Origin: an uncultured Prevotellaceae bacterium
Lineage (GTDB): Bacteria; Bacteroidota; Bacteroidia; Bacteroidales; Bacteroidaceae
Direction: 5' to 3'
NCBI GenBank assembly: GCA_946185805.1
Contig: CAMHKU010000009.1
Coordinates: 1 to 51,622 of the forward strand
Length of the DNA stretch: 51,622 nucleotides
This document shows, in pieces, positions 1-8,397 of this stretch. The first letter of the stretch is position 1, and each line of letters starts with the position of its first letter. The position numbers and the translations under genes are program-made. The notes under the pieces were generated by a model. The model was not told where the DNA came from, made no database searches, and saw nothing but the letters and a program-made list of their open reading frames with translations.

Positions 1-759
1 GTTGAGCTCCACCTCTATGCGCTCGCCACTGACAATCTTGATGCGGTCGGCCATGTGCTGCAGGGCGTCGAAGGTATCCTCTTCTATCTGGAAGTTGAGC
101 TGGGTGGCAAAGCGTATGCAGCGCATCATGCGCAGGGGGTCGTCGCTGAAGGTCACCTCGGGGTCGAGGGGCGTGGCAATGATACCGTCTTCTAAGTCGG
201 CCAGGCCGTTGAAGGGGTCTACTAGTTCGCCGAAGCGCGCCTTGTTCAGGCAGATAGCCATGGCGTTGATGGTGAAGTCGCGGCGGTTCTGGTCGTCCTC
301 CAGGGTGCCGTCCTCAACGATGGGCTTTCGCGAGTCGTGGCTGTAGCTCTCGCGGCGGGCGCCGACGAACTCGACTTCTAACCCACCCCCAGCCCCTCCC
401 AAAGGGAGGAGGGCTTGATTACCCTGCTGCTGATAATCTCGGGTAGGAGTATCTAAACTCCCCTCCCTTGGGGAGGGGCAGGGGGTGGGTTGTATCTTTA
501 CCTGCGCCGTGCCAAAATTCTTGAATACCGAGAGGTGAGCCCTGCGCCCTAAGCGGCGCTTCAGCTCCTTGGCTACTTCGATGCCGCTGCCAACGACCAC
601 CACGTCGATGTCGTCGCTGGGACGCTCCAGGAAAATGTCACGCACATAACCGCCCACGACATAGCACTCCACGCCCATGTCGTCGGCAACATCGCCAATC
701 TGGTGAAAGATATCTTGATCTAAAATCTGAGCCAGTTCGTCGTCGGAAAATAATCTCAT
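1..759 (-). CDS. cca: CCA tRNA nucleotidyltransferase / poly(A) polymerase family, 3' part outside window
   Basis: Class II nucleotidyltransferase that adds or repairs the CCA end of tRNAs. The 253 visible residues begin with ATG at 759 and run off the window edge in frame. Visible are the nucleotide-binding VVGGYVRD, the metal-binding DIDVVVVG (DxD) and, further on, EVEFVGARRESY with the third carboxylate, then the RRDFTINA motif and the DPL.RM.R.IRFA segment typical of this family. The HD domain expected at the C-terminus lies outside. Oddity: between VKI and LEVEFVGA there are about 37 extra residues (starting QPTPCPSPRE, ending GGAGGG) encoded by a palindromic repeat that keeps the frame. 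A promoter box lies on this strand at 800-807. Identification is firm; whether the enzyme tolerates the insert is unknown. Confidence 0.93.
   Translation of the reverse strand, partial: MRLFSDDELAQILDQDIFHQIGDVADDMGVECYVVGGYVRDIFLERPSDDIDVVVVGSGIEVAKELKRRLGRRAHLSVFKNFGTAQVKIQPTPCPSPREGSLDTPTRDYQQQGNQALLPLGGAGGGLEVEFVGARRESYSHDSRKPIVEDGTLEDDQNRRDFTINAMAICLNKARFGELVDPFNGLADLEDGIIATPLDPEVTFSDDPLRMMRCIRFATQLNFQIEEDTFDALQHMADRIKIVSGERIEVELN
380..491. repeat. REP-like palindromic element inserted in frame in cca
   Basis: The ends are inverted repeats of 21 bp (380-400 and 471-491) with one mismatch, starting AACCCACCCCC. Each end contains its own small palindrome (CTCCC-AAA-GGGAG type at the left, CCCCTCCC-TT-GGGGAGGGG at the right). 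Both hairpins are separated by about 55 bp of unrelated sequence. The insert amounts to 37 codons with no stop in the cca frame. It looks like a short non-autonomous palindromic element rather than part of the enzyme. Confidence 0.85.
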
Positions 760-799
760 TAATTACCTTATTTATTTAATGGAATCAAAAAAGTGAGCA

Positions 800-807
800 C
801 AAAAGTA
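800..807 (-). promoter_or_regulatory. Promoter -7 box for cca
   Basis: On the minus strand this reads TACTTTTG, matching the Bacteroidota -7 consensus TAnnTTTG. A TTG lies about 21 bp upstream (829-831) as a possible -33 element. It faces away from the promoter at 850-857. Confidence 0.5.
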
Positions 808-849
808 CAAAATTTACAGCAGTAAGCGCAATTAATTAAAAAAAATTAG

Positions 850-857
850 TAACTTTG
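850..857 (+). promoter_or_regulatory. Promoter -7 box for the lipoprotein gene at 887
   Basis: TAACTTTG followed by C, the Bacteroidota -7 box, 29 bp before the start codon at 887. No clear -33 element is seen in the A-rich sequence before it. Confidence 0.6.
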
Positions 858-886
858 CCCACGAAATATTAATATTTTAAAACAAT

Positions 887-1345
887 ATGAGACAGCCATC
901 AGCCCTACTTATCATCTTGATAACGCTCCTGCTGACAGCCTGCCGTGACAGCAAACAGCAGGCCGCCGAGCAGATGTTGGAGCAGGCAAACGCGCTTTTT
1001 GAGCAGCAGCGTTACGACCGTGCACTCATTGTCATCGACTCGCTGCGCAAGGTTTATCCTGGTGCCATTGAGACCCGCAAGCAAGCCCTGCGCCTGCAGC
1101 AGGACATAGAGCTGAAGCGCTCACAAGAGGAGCTGGCTGTCGTCGACAGTACTCTGCAAGCCGTCATTCACGACTACGAATACCTGCGGAAGAAAGTGGA
1201 GAAAGACAAGCGGGAGCTGCGTGCCACCGCCGAGGAGCTGACCATGCTGACCCGTACACGTATGCGTCGCGACTCGCTGCAGACACGCTTTGAGGCTCTC
1301 TGCGGCAAGATTAGATATATCCACAAAAAGCAGAAAGAATTGTGA
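887..1345 (+). CDS. Small coiled-coil lipoprotein, function unknown
   Basis: 152 residues. The N-terminus is a lipoprotein signal ending in the lipobox LTAC with Cys19, so the protein is probably membrane-anchored. Residues 25-50 resemble one TPR-like helix pair (EQANALFEQQRYDRALIVID). From about residue 60 to the end the sequence is heptad-rich, charged and likely a long coiled coil. It has its own promoter at 850-857 and stands alone between cca (divergent) and the DUF1599 gene. I do not recognise a named family; a structural or envelope-spacer role would be a guess. Confidence 0.8.
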   Translation: MRQPSALLIILITLLLTACRDSKQQAAEQMLEQANALFEQQRYDRALIVIDSLRKVYPGAIETRKQALRLQQDIELKRSQEELAVVDSTLQAVIHDYEYLRKKVEKDKRELRATAEELTMLTRTRMRRDSLQTRFEALCGKIRYIHKKQKEL

Positions 1346-1426
1346 AACCGTGGCAAAAAATGTATGATTGTGCGCTTGCGGAAGCATTTTTTTTACTTTT
1401 CACTTTTTGCTTTTCACTTTATTTTG

Positions 1427-1434
1427 TAACTTTG
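1427..1434 (+). promoter_or_regulatory. Promoter -7 box for the DUF1599 gene, almost leaderless
   Basis: TAACTTTG lies only 10 bp before the ATG at 1445. Since transcription starts a few bases after this box in Bacteroidota, the 5' leader should be about 0-8 nt. The preceding 40 bp are T-rich with repeated CTTTT. Confidence 0.65.
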
Positions 1435-1444
1435 CACCCCGAAA

Positions 1445-1996
1445 ATGGATAAATTTGAACAGACTAACGTCGAGTTTGAAGAGGCAGTAGCCGAGTGTCG
1501 CGCTCTTTTCGAGAAGAAATTGCACGACTATCGGGCTTCATGGCGCATTCTGCGCCCCACAGCGCTCACCGACCAGCTGTTTATCAAGGCTAAGCGCATA
1601 CGCTCGCTGGAAATCAAGCAGGAGAGCATGGTGGGCGAGGGCATCAGGCCGGAGTTCATCGCATTAGTCAACTATGGCATCGTGGGACTCATCCAGCTGA
1701 AAAAGGGGTTCGCGGATACCGTTGATATCACCAACGATGCAGCGATGGCGCTCTACGATGCGTATGCCCATGAAGCTCTGGAACTGATGAAACGCAAGAA
1801 CCACGATTACGACGAGGCGTGGCGCTCCATGCGCGTCAGCTCGTATACCGACTTGATTCTCACCAAGATTGAGCGCGTCAAGGAGATGGAAGACCTCGCC
1901 GGACAGACGCTCGTTTCAGAAGGCATTGACGCCAACTACATGGACATCGTCAACTATGCCGTCTTCGGGATGATTAAGTTGAAGGTGGAGAGTTGA
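1445..1996 (+). CDS. DUF1599 domain protein (tandem duplicate)
   Basis: 183 residues made of two related halves: residues about 9-90 and 98-180 each carry a pattern of FEKK.HDY..SWR / MKRKNHDYDEAWR, a SYTD.I..K..R segment and an MVGEGI../LVSEGID..Y.DIVNY motif. This internal duplication is typical of DUF1599, which has been connected with nucleotide modification in phage-derived families; the role in Bacteroidales is not known. No signal peptide, so cytoplasmic. The next gene starts 4 bp after its stop, so the two are probably co-transcribed. Confidence 0.85.
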   Translation: MDKFEQTNVEFEEAVAECRALFEKKLHDYRASWRILRPTALTDQLFIKAKRIRSLEIKQESMVGEGIRPEFIALVNYGIVGLIQLKKGFADTVDITNDAAMALYDAYAHEALELMKRKNHDYDEAWRSMRVSSYTDLILTKIERVKEMEDLAGQTLVSEGIDANYMDIVNYAVFGMIKLKVES

Positions 1997-2000
1997 GTAG

Positions 2001-3152
2001 ATGAAGAAGATTTTAGTGAATTTATGCCGGATTGTGCTGGCGGTGACGTTTATCTTTTCCGGATTCGTCAAGGCCGTCGACCCGTTAGGCACACAATATA
2101 AGATTACCGACTATCTGGAGGCCATGCACCTGGGCGGCCTGCTGCCCGACTATGGCGCCTTGGCCGTGTCGGTACTGTTGGCAGCAGCGGAGTTCTGCCT
2201 CGGCATCTTCCTGCTGTTTGCGATTCAGCGGCGGCTGACATCGCGGCTGATATTACTGATGATGGCAGTGATGACGCCCTTGACGCTATGGCTGGCACTG
2301 GCCAACCCCATCAGCGACTGCGGCTGCTTCGGCGACGCCGTGGTGCTCACCAACTGGCAGACGTTCCTCAAGAATGTCGCGCTGCTGGCCTGCGCCGTTA
2401 TGGTGGTTGTGTGGCCTAAGGAGATGTTCCGCTTCGTCAGCGAGTCTAACCAGTGGATAGTCATCAACTACTCGGCGCTGTTTATCCTCGGCGTCTCGGC
2501 ATGGTGTCTCTACTACCTGCCGCTGTTCGACTTCCGCCCCTACCACATCGGCACCAACCTCCGCGAGCAGTGGACGCGCACCATGGAGGGCGAAGACCTG
2601 CCGTACGCTGACTTTTTTATAGAACTCAGCGACAGCAGCGGCTATGAGGACATCACCGAACAGGTGCTGCAAGACACGGACTACGTGTTCCTGCTGGTGT
2701 CGCCATTCATTGAGACGGCCGACGACTCGCGTCTCGACCTCATCAACGAACTCTACGAGTATGCCCGCGACCACGGCTATCCGTTCTACTGCCTCACATC
2801 GAGCACAGAGAACAGCATCAGGCAGTGGCGCGAGAAGACGGGAGCCGAATATCCTTTCTGCCAGACTGACGGCATAGCGCTGAAGACTGTCATCCGCAGC
2901 AACCCAGGCATCGTGCTGCTCAAGGACGGCGTCATCCAGCGCAAGTGGAGCCACAACGACCTGCCCGCCATCAGCGAGACGCAGATGTCGCAGCCCATGG
3001 AGCAACTGCCCTGCGGACAGATGCCCGAGGTCAGGGTCTCGGAGAAGATCCTCTGGCTTCTGATGTGGTTTGTGCTCCCGTTGGCTCTGCTCTCACTGGC
3101 CGACCGCCTGTGGATGTGGACAAAATGGCTGCGACGCAAAAAGCCACAGTAG
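2001..3152 (+). CDS. DoxX-family membrane protein, BT_3928-like, with periplasmic thioredoxin-like part
   Basis: 383 residues. The first 170 hold about five membrane segments (near 8-25, 53-75, 82-102, 122-140, 152-172) as in DoxX/MauE proteins, with a conserved DCGCFGD (Cys107, Cys109) between two of them. Residues about 200-340 look like a thioredoxin-type fold (YVFLLVSPF..., then PGIVLLKDGVIQRKW) but without a CxxC pair. A last membrane segment lies near 347-368. DoxX/MauE relatives take part in membrane redox chemistry, so a role in quinone or disulfide handling is plausible but inferred. It starts 4 bp after the DUF1599 gene. A CTAGTTGAC-type short repeat fills the spacer before tpiA. 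Confidence 0.8.
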   Translation: MKKILVNLCRIVLAVTFIFSGFVKAVDPLGTQYKITDYLEAMHLGGLLPDYGALAVSVLLAAAEFCLGIFLLFAIQRRLTSRLILLMMAVMTPLTLWLALANPISDCGCFGDAVVLTNWQTFLKNVALLACAVMVVVWPKEMFRFVSESNQWIVINYSALFILGVSAWCLYYLPLFDFRPYHIGTNLREQWTRTMEGEDLPYADFFIELSDSSGYEDITEQVLQDTDYVFLLVSPFIETADDSRLDLINELYEYARDHGYPFYCLTSSTENSIRQWREKTGAEYPFCQTDGIALKTVIRSNPGIVLLKDGVIQRKWSHNDLPAISETQMSQPMEQLPCGQMPEVRVSEKILWLLMWFVLPLALLSLADRLWMWTKWLRRKKPQ

Positions 3153-3221
3153 ATCTAGTTGTCCTAGTTGACCTAGTTGACCCAAAAACAACCCAACAAT
3201 AAATAAAAAAAAAGAAAAAAA

Positions 3222-3983
3222 ATGAGAAAAAAGATTGTTGCCGGTAACTGGAAGATGAACATGAATCTCCAGGACGGTATTGCTCTTGCCAAAGAGCTCA
3301 ACGAGACATTGAAGGCCGACAAGCCCAACTGCGGTGTGGTCATCTGCACCCCGTTCATTCACCTGGCTTCTATCGCACAGTTCCTCGACCAGGAGATCAT
3401 CGGCCTTGGCGCCGAGAACTGCGCCGACAAGGAGAAGGGTGCCTTCACCGGTGAGGTGAGCGCCGAGATGGTGAAGTCTACTGGTGCCCAGTACGTCATC
3501 CTCGGCCACAGCGAGCGCCGTGAGTACTACAAGGAGACGCCCGAGATACTGAAAGAGAAGGTGCTGCTGGCACAGAAGAACGGTCTGAAGGTCATCTTCT
3601 GCATTGGCGAGAGCCTGGAGGAGCGCGAGGCCGGCAAGCAGAACGAGGTGGTGAAGGCCGAGCTCGAGGGCAGTGTCTTCAACCTCAGTGAGGAGGACTT
3701 CCGCAAGATTGTCATCGCCTACGAGCCCATCTGGGCCATCGGCACGGGCAAGACCGCTACCGCCGACCAGGCTGAGGAAATCCACGCTTACATCCGCTCT
3801 ATCATTGCCGAGAAGTACGGTCAGGCCGTGGCCGACGACACCACCATCCTCTATGGCGGTTCGTGCAAGGCCAGCAACGCTCCCGAACTGTTTGCCAAGC
3901 CCGACATCGACGGCGGACTCATCGGCGGCGCTTCGCTGAAGTGCGCTGACTTCAAGGGTATCATCGACGCTTGGAAGAAGTAA
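3222..3983 (+). CDS. tpiA: Triosephosphate isomerase
   Basis: Interconverts dihydroxyacetone phosphate and glyceraldehyde 3-phosphate in glycolysis. 253 residues, full family length. The sequence shows the N-terminal GNWKMN (Lys11), the catalytic histidine in GHSERR (His96), the catalytic glutamate in [14 protein letters not shown] (Glu168, with the flexible loop 6 after it) and the phosphate-binding LYGGS and GLIGGASL segments. The ATG follows an A-rich stretch. The SPOR gene begins 1 bp after its stop codon, so the two are one transcription unit, probably together with folE. Confidence 0.98.
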   Translation: MRKKIVAGNWKMNMNLQDGIALAKELNETLKADKPNCGVVICTPFIHLASIAQFLDQEIIGLGAENCADKEKGAFTGEVSAEMVKSTGAQYVILGHSERREYYKETPEILKEKVLLAQKNGLKVIFCIGESLEEREAGKQNEVVKAELEGSVFNLSEEDFRKIVIAYEPIWAIGTGKTATADQAEEIHAYIRSIIAEKYGQAVADDTTILYGGSCKASNAPELFAKPDIDGGLIGGASLKCADFKGIIDAWKK

Positions 3984-3984
3984 A

Positions 3985-4620
3985 ATGATAAGATTTGTCA
4001 CCATTTTAGTTCTGTGCATTGGCTGTCTGCTGACGGCCAATGCGCAGACTTTTACCCAGCGCATACAGCAGAACGGCGGTAAGGCGGGCGAGGGACAGGT
4101 GACAGTTACTCACTCTAAGGCTATCGACGATCTGGTCAACGGCAATAACGCGCAGCAGCCCCAATCTTCACAACAGTCCCAGTCTTCCCACCAGTCCCAT
4201 TCGGCCCAGCAGCCCCATTCGACCCAGCCTTCCCAGCAACCCACCACCGACTCCGCCAAAGCCCGCGAAGAGCTGCGCCACATCTTGGGCGACACCCCAG
4301 ACACCACCGTTGTAGGATTGCCTATCGACACCCGCCGCAAGGTGATGCGTGGAGGCATCAAGGTCGACGGCTACCGCGTACAGGCCTTCGCCGGAGGCAA
4401 TCAGCGCAAAGACCGCCAGAAGGCGGAACGCGTGGGCAACACCATCAAGGCCAGTTACCCCGAAGAGCCTATTTACGTACACTTCTACTCCCCGCGATGG
4501 ATTTGCCGTGTAGGCAATTACCGCACCTACGAGGAGGCCCACCAGATGCTGCTCAACATCCGGAAGCTGGGCATCAGCGGCGCCTCTATCGTAAAAGGAA
4601 AAATTACCGTACAATACTAA
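3985..4620 (+). CDS. Secreted SPOR-domain protein
   Basis: 211 residues. A signal peptide (1-20, ending ANAQ) is followed by a short globular stretch, a low-complexity Q/S/H/P linker at about 54-88 and a C-terminal SPOR domain at about 125-205 (GYRVQAFAGGNQRKDRQKAE..., ...YSPRWICRVGNY..YEEA). SPOR domains bind denuded peptidoglycan glycan strands, often at division sites, so a periplasmic cell-wall role is likely. It is tightly coupled to tpiA (1 bp gap). The repetitive linker is probably variable in length between strains. Confidence 0.9.
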   Translation: MIRFVTILVLCIGCLLTANAQTFTQRIQQNGGKAGEGQVTVTHSKAIDDLVNGNNAQQPQSSQQSQSSHQSHSAQQPHSTQPSQQPTTDSAKAREELRHILGDTPDTTVVGLPIDTRRKVMRGGIKVDGYRVQAFAGGNQRKDRQKAERVGNTIKASYPEEPIYVHFYSPRWICRVGNYRTYEEAHQMLLNIRKLGISGASIVKGKITVQY

Positions 4621-4652
4621 ATGAAAGGTATATAATCACTATACACTATTAA

Positions 4653-5246
4653 ATGTATCCAGAGAACGAAATATTCCGCGAAGGGCTCGACGAACTTGCC
4701 GACCACTACAAAAGCATCCTCACCCTGCTTGGCGAAGACGTCACCCGTGACGGGCTGCTGAAGACGCCCATGCGCGTGGCCAAGGCCATGCAGGTGCTTA
4801 CTCGTGGCTACGAGATGGATGCCCACAAGGTGTTGACCGACGCCCTGTTCAAGGAGGACTACTCGCAGATGGTCATCGTCAAGGACATTGACTTCTTCTC
4901 GCTCTGCGAACATCACATACTGCCGTTCTACGGCAAGGTGCACGTTGCCTATATCCCCAACGGTTACATCACCGGCCTATCAAAGATAGCGCGCGTGGTC
5001 GACATCTATAGCCACCGCCTGCAGGTGCAAGAGCGCATGACGCTACAGATTCGTCAGTGCATAGAGGAGACGCTGCATCCGCTGGGCGTGATGGTGGTCG
5101 TCGAGGCCAAGCACATGTGCATGCAGATGCGCGGCGTGGAGAAGCAGAACAGCATCACCACTACCAGCGAGTTCAGCGGAGCCTTCAACCAGGCCAAGAC
5201 ACGCCAGGAATTTATGAACCTGATATCCCACCAAAAAACCTTATAG
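4653..5246 (+). CDS. folE: GTP cyclohydrolase I
   Basis: Converts GTP to 7,8-dihydroneopterin triphosphate, the first step of folate (and related pterin) synthesis. 197 residues, usual length. The zinc ligands are visible: Cys85 and His88 in [20 protein letters not shown], and Cys156 in [12 protein letters not shown]. The substrate-binding segment [22 protein letters not shown] is intact. folK, a later step of the same pathway, lies elsewhere in the window at 16085-16528. folE is 32 bp after the SPOR gene and 3 bp before the next gene. Confidence 0.98.
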   Translation: MYPENEIFREGLDELADHYKSILTLLGEDVTRDGLLKTPMRVAKAMQVLTRGYEMDAHKVLTDALFKEDYSQMVIVKDIDFFSLCEHHILPFYGKVHVAYIPNGYITGLSKIARVVDIYSHRLQVQERMTLQIRQCIEETLHPLGVMVVVEAKHMCMQMRGVEKQNSITTTSEFSGAFNQAKTRQEFMNLISHQKTL

Positions 5247-5249
5247 ACT

Positions 5250-5798
5250 ATGGAACAGAATGAAAGAGGGAACTACCGAACCCAAGAAACGTTAACTCAG
5301 CAGTTTTACCATTCCTGCCTGGGAAAGATTATTATCTTATTAGGCATCCTGGGCGTATTGTTTGTCATCGCTTGTCTCACCGTGCCTGATGAGGAAACCA
5401 TGATGGCCGAGATGAACGACAACATTCGTCAGTGTATAGAGGCTAACGACAGTATCAAGACCGACGCCATCGACGATGCCATCAATAATGTCGTCTATAT
5501 CTTTACTACAGCCGACTCTATTCCCAACCAGGAAATTATAGATAATTTTGAACAGTGTAATACACTGGAATACTGCCACCACACATTTTATGCCACCACT
5601 CTGCTGCACAACAACTTCAAGCCTGAGGGTATCCGTGCGGGCATCGGCATCTTCGGCGTCGTTATACCCACAATTAATTTCAACGACTTCCTCTTCAAGA
5701 TAGGCCCCATGCACAAGGGTTACGACCAGAAACCCGTCAAGAGCACTATCATTCGCGGTGGCTACAGCTTTGGCAGTGACCCGGAATTAGGGCTCTAA
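5250..5798 (+). CDS. Single-pass membrane protein, unknown
   Basis: 182 residues. One strongly hydrophobic segment at about 26-45 is preceded by a charged N-terminus, so the protein is probably anchored with the remainder outside the cytoplasm. The rest contains short acidic helices (EETMMAEMNDNIRQCIEAND) and two cysteines close together (near CNTLEYCHHTF). I do not recognise a family. It starts 3 bp after folE, so it is co-transcribed with it, and a strong hairpin follows at 5860-5891. Confidence 0.7.
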   Translation: MEQNERGNYRTQETLTQQFYHSCLGKIIILLGILGVLFVIACLTVPDEETMMAEMNDNIRQCIEANDSIKTDAIDDAINNVVYIFTTADSIPNQEIIDNFEQCNTLEYCHHTFYATTLLHNNFKPEGIRAGIGIFGVVIPTINFNDFLFKIGPMHKGYDQKPVKSTIIRGGYSFGSDPELGL

Positions 5799-5859
5799 AG
5801 CTACAGATTTAGAAAACATACACCTAAAGTTATAGCCCACAAAACTACAGACTCTACAG

Positions 5860-5891
5860 TTAGGCGCCGAAGCAAGGACTTCGGCGCCTAA
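5860..5891 (+). terminator. Hairpin terminator after the folE operon
   Basis: Perfect 13 bp stem (TTAGGCGCCGAAG and its complement) with a 6 nt loop. The right arm tail GGCGCCTAAT is repeated once more about 15 bp downstream. There is no good U-tract, so it could also be a regulatory or processing hairpin. Confidence 0.6.
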
Positions 5892-5941
5892 TACTTTGGC
5901 GCCTAATGTATCTAATAACAAACAATATGAGACACAATTTC

Positions 5942-5972
5942 TTTGGCAATTACAGATTTTTGGCTATCTTTG
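5942..5972 (+). promoter_or_regulatory. Promoter of the GH127/146 gene
   Basis: TTTGG at 5942-5946 and TATCTTTG at 5965-5972, spaced 18 bp, match the Bacteroidota -33/-7 pattern. The promoter covers the in-frame upstream ATG at 5943, which argues for the start at 6003. Confidence 0.7.
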
Positions 5973-6002
5973 CACAAGAATTTGCTAATAACCAACTTTA
6001 TC

Positions 6003-8342
6003 ATGAAAAAAATCTTTCTTACGAGCATGACCTTTGTGGCCTTGACCGCCTCGGCACAATTGCCGACGCTCGTCGAGACATTCCCCATCAACAGTGTGAA
6101 GCTGGGACAGAGCCAGTTTCTGAAGAACCAGCAGGCCGATATTCACTACCTCTTAGGGCTCGACCCCGATCGCTTGCTGGCACCTTACCAAAAGGGCGCC
6201 GGTCTGAAGCCCAAAGCCGAGAACTACACTAACTGGGAGAATACGGGCCTCGACGGGCACATCGGCGGCCACTACTTGTCGGCCCTCAGCTATATGTATG
6301 CCGCCACAGGCAATGAGGAGATAGAGAGGCGCCTCGACTATTTCCTCGATGAGCTGCGCAAGTGTCAGAACGCCGCGGGCAACGGCTATCTGGGCGGTGT
6401 ACCCAATCCCAAACAGATATGGGGCGAGATAGCCCAGGGCAACATCCGTGCGGGGAGCTTCGGACTGAACGACCGCTGGGTGCCGCTGTATAACCTGCAC
6501 AAGATTTATGCCGGTCTGCGCGATGCCTGCACCGTGGCCGGCCGCGTGGCTGCGCGCCAGATGCTGGTACACCTCACTGACTGGATGATTCAGGAGGTGA
6601 GCCAGCTCAGCGACGAGCAGATACAGCAGATGCTCATCAGCGAGCAGGGCGGACTGAACGAGACCTTTGCCGACGTCTACGACATCACACACCGCCCCGA
6701 ATACCTGAAACTGGCCCATCAGTTCAGCGACCAGCGCATGCTGCAGCCACTGCTCAAGGGCGAGGACAACCTCACCGGCAAGCATGCCAACACGCAGATT
6801 CCCAAGGTGCTGGGCTATAAGCGCATAGCCGACGTGGAGGGACTGGAGGACTGGAACAAGGCCGCCCGCTACTTCTGGCAGGTGGTCACCCAGGAGCGCA
6901 GCGTGTCGATAGGCGCCCACTCCGTGCGTGAGCATTTCAATCCTAAGAACGACTTCAGCGGCCTGTTGGCCTCAGAGCAGGGTCCCGAGAGCTGCAACAG
7001 CTATAACATGCTGCGCCTGACGAAAATGCTCTATCAGACCAGTGCCGACAAGAATTACATTGACTACTACGAGCGGACGCTCTACAACCATATCCTCTCG
7101 ATACTGAACCCCGTGCAGGGCGGCTTCGTCTACTTCACCCCCATGCGCTCGGGCCACTACCGCGTGTACTCGCAGCCGCAGACATCGATGTGGTGCTGTG
7201 TGGGCACGGGCTTGGAGAATCCCGCCCGCTACGGCGAGATGATCTACGCCCACCAGGGCAAAGATATTATCGTCAACCTGTTTATTCCCTCAACGCTGAC
7301 TACCAGCGACGTGGAGCTGACGCAGGAGAACCGCTTCCCACAGGAGCCCACCACCGACCTGAAGCTGCGCCTGACCGATGCGCACAAGTTCAGTATCAAG
7401 ATTCGCCAGCCGTGGTGGTGCGACAAGGTGAGCGTGAGTGTCAACGGCGAGCACCTTGACGTGCAACAGGCATTGAAGGGTAAGAAGGGCACCGGCGCCG
7501 AATGTAAGAGCGAGGGCGGCTACATCGTCATCACCCGTAAGTGGAAGGACGGCGACAAGATTCACGTCGACCTGCCCATGCACCTGACGGCGGAGACTAC
7601 CCCCGATGGCAAGCCCCAGTACTCGTTCCTCTACGGTCCCATCGTGCTGGCTGCCAAGACCGGCACCGACCGCCAGGACGGCATGTATGCCGACGACAGC
7701 CGCGGCGGCCATATTGCCAACGGTCCGAAAATTCCCGCCACGCAGATGCCAGCCATGATTGGCGGCACGGCTCTGGAACACCTGACGGCTGTCGACGGCA
7801 AGCCCATGCAGTTCAGACTCTCGGGCGTGAGCCTGCCGGGTTTCGAGGGTCTGACCCTCCAGCCTTTCTACAAGCTCTATGAGTGCCGCTATCAGATTTA
7901 CTTCCCGCTCTACACCGATCAGGAGTGGAGCCAGAAGCAGCAGGAGATAGCCGCCGCCGAAAAAGCTAAACTGGAGCTGGAGGCGCTGACGGTCGATAAG
8001 ATTTTCTGCGGCGAGCAGCAGTCGGAGAGCGACCACTTCTTCAGTGGCAACGGCTCGTGGAACGGTGCCGACGAGGGCATCCACTGGCGCCGCACGCGCA
8101 CGGCCTTCAGCTATCAGGTGAAGACCGACGGCGTGAAGTCGCTGCGTCTGAAAGGCTTTGCCGACCGGGAGAAGGTCACTGTAACCCTTGGCGACCAGAA
8201 CCTCGGCACCGTTGGTTTCGACCGTCAGGGCACGGCCACCATACAGTTGCCGGTAGACGCTAAGGGCACCGTGAAGCTCACTATCACCGCCGAGCCTAAC
8301 AGCCAGACGCCCCGCATCAGCGAGATACGCCTCTGCCGATAA
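6003..8342 (+). CDS. Secreted beta-L-arabinofuranosidase, GH127/GH146 (DUF1680) family
   Basis: 779 residues from ATG 6003, where a clear signal peptide begins (MKKIFLTSMTFVALTASAQ). An upstream in-frame ATG at 5943 lies inside the promoter and is rejected. The catalytic barrel carries the zinc-site residues known from this family: Glu329 and Cys331 in PESCNSYN, and the Cys398-Cys399 pair in MWCCVGTG, of which the first is the usual nucleophile. A C-terminal beta domain (about 650-779, DKIFCGEQQSESDHFFSGNG...) matches the DUF6805-type tail found on these enzymes. The predicted role is removal of beta-linked L-arabinofuranose from plant polysaccharides or glycoproteins, in the periplasm or at the surface. 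A CE15-type esterase follows after 55 bp, suggesting co-transcription. Exact family (127 or 146) cannot be fixed by eye. Confidence 0.9.
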   Translation: MKKIFLTSMTFVALTASAQLPTLVETFPINSVKLGQSQFLKNQQADIHYLLGLDPDRLLAPYQKGAGLKPKAENYTNWENTGLDGHIGGHYLSALSYMYAATGNEEIERRLDYFLDELRKCQNAAGNGYLGGVPNPKQIWGEIAQGNIRAGSFGLNDRWVPLYNLHKIYAGLRDACTVAGRVAARQMLVHLTDWMIQEVSQLSDEQIQQMLISEQGGLNETFADVYDITHRPEYLKLAHQFSDQRMLQPLLKGEDNLTGKHANTQIPKVLGYKRIADVEGLEDWNKAARYFWQVVTQERSVSIGAHSVREHFNPKNDFSGLLASEQGPESCNSYNMLRLTKMLYQTSADKNYIDYYERTLYNHILSILNPVQGGFVYFTPMRSGHYRVYSQPQTSMWCCVGTGLENPARYGEMIYAHQGKDIIVNLFIPSTLTTSDVELTQENRFPQEPTTDLKLRLTDAHKFSIKIRQPWWCDKVSVSVNGEHLDVQQALKGKKGTGAECKSEGGYIVITRKWKDGDKIHVDLPMHLTAETTPDGKPQYSFLYGPIVLAAKTGTDRQDGMYADDSRGGHIANGPKIPATQMPAMIGGTALEHLTAVDGKPMQFRLSGVSLPGFEGLTLQPFYKLYECRYQIYFPLYTDQEWSQKQQEIAAAEKAKLELEALTVDKIFCGEQQSESDHFFSGNGSWNGADEGIHWRRTRTAFSYQVKTDGVKSLRLKGFADREKVTVTLGDQNLGTVGFDRQGTATIQLPVDAKGTVKLTITAEPNSQTPRISEIRLCR

Positions 8343-8397
8343 CACTTCCGTTGCCGTCCTGTCTGTTGACGGCTTTGGGTAACGACATAAAAGCTAT

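Noticed and set aside
1372..1400. GCTTGCGGAAGC followed by T8 as a terminator
   Set aside because: The stem is only 4 bp; the T-run is part of a general CTTTT-rich region before the next promoter.
5906..6232. ORF of 108 codons overlapping the promoter and start of the GH127/146 gene
   Set aside because: It runs out of frame through the signal-peptide codons and contains the promoter; no plausible protein.
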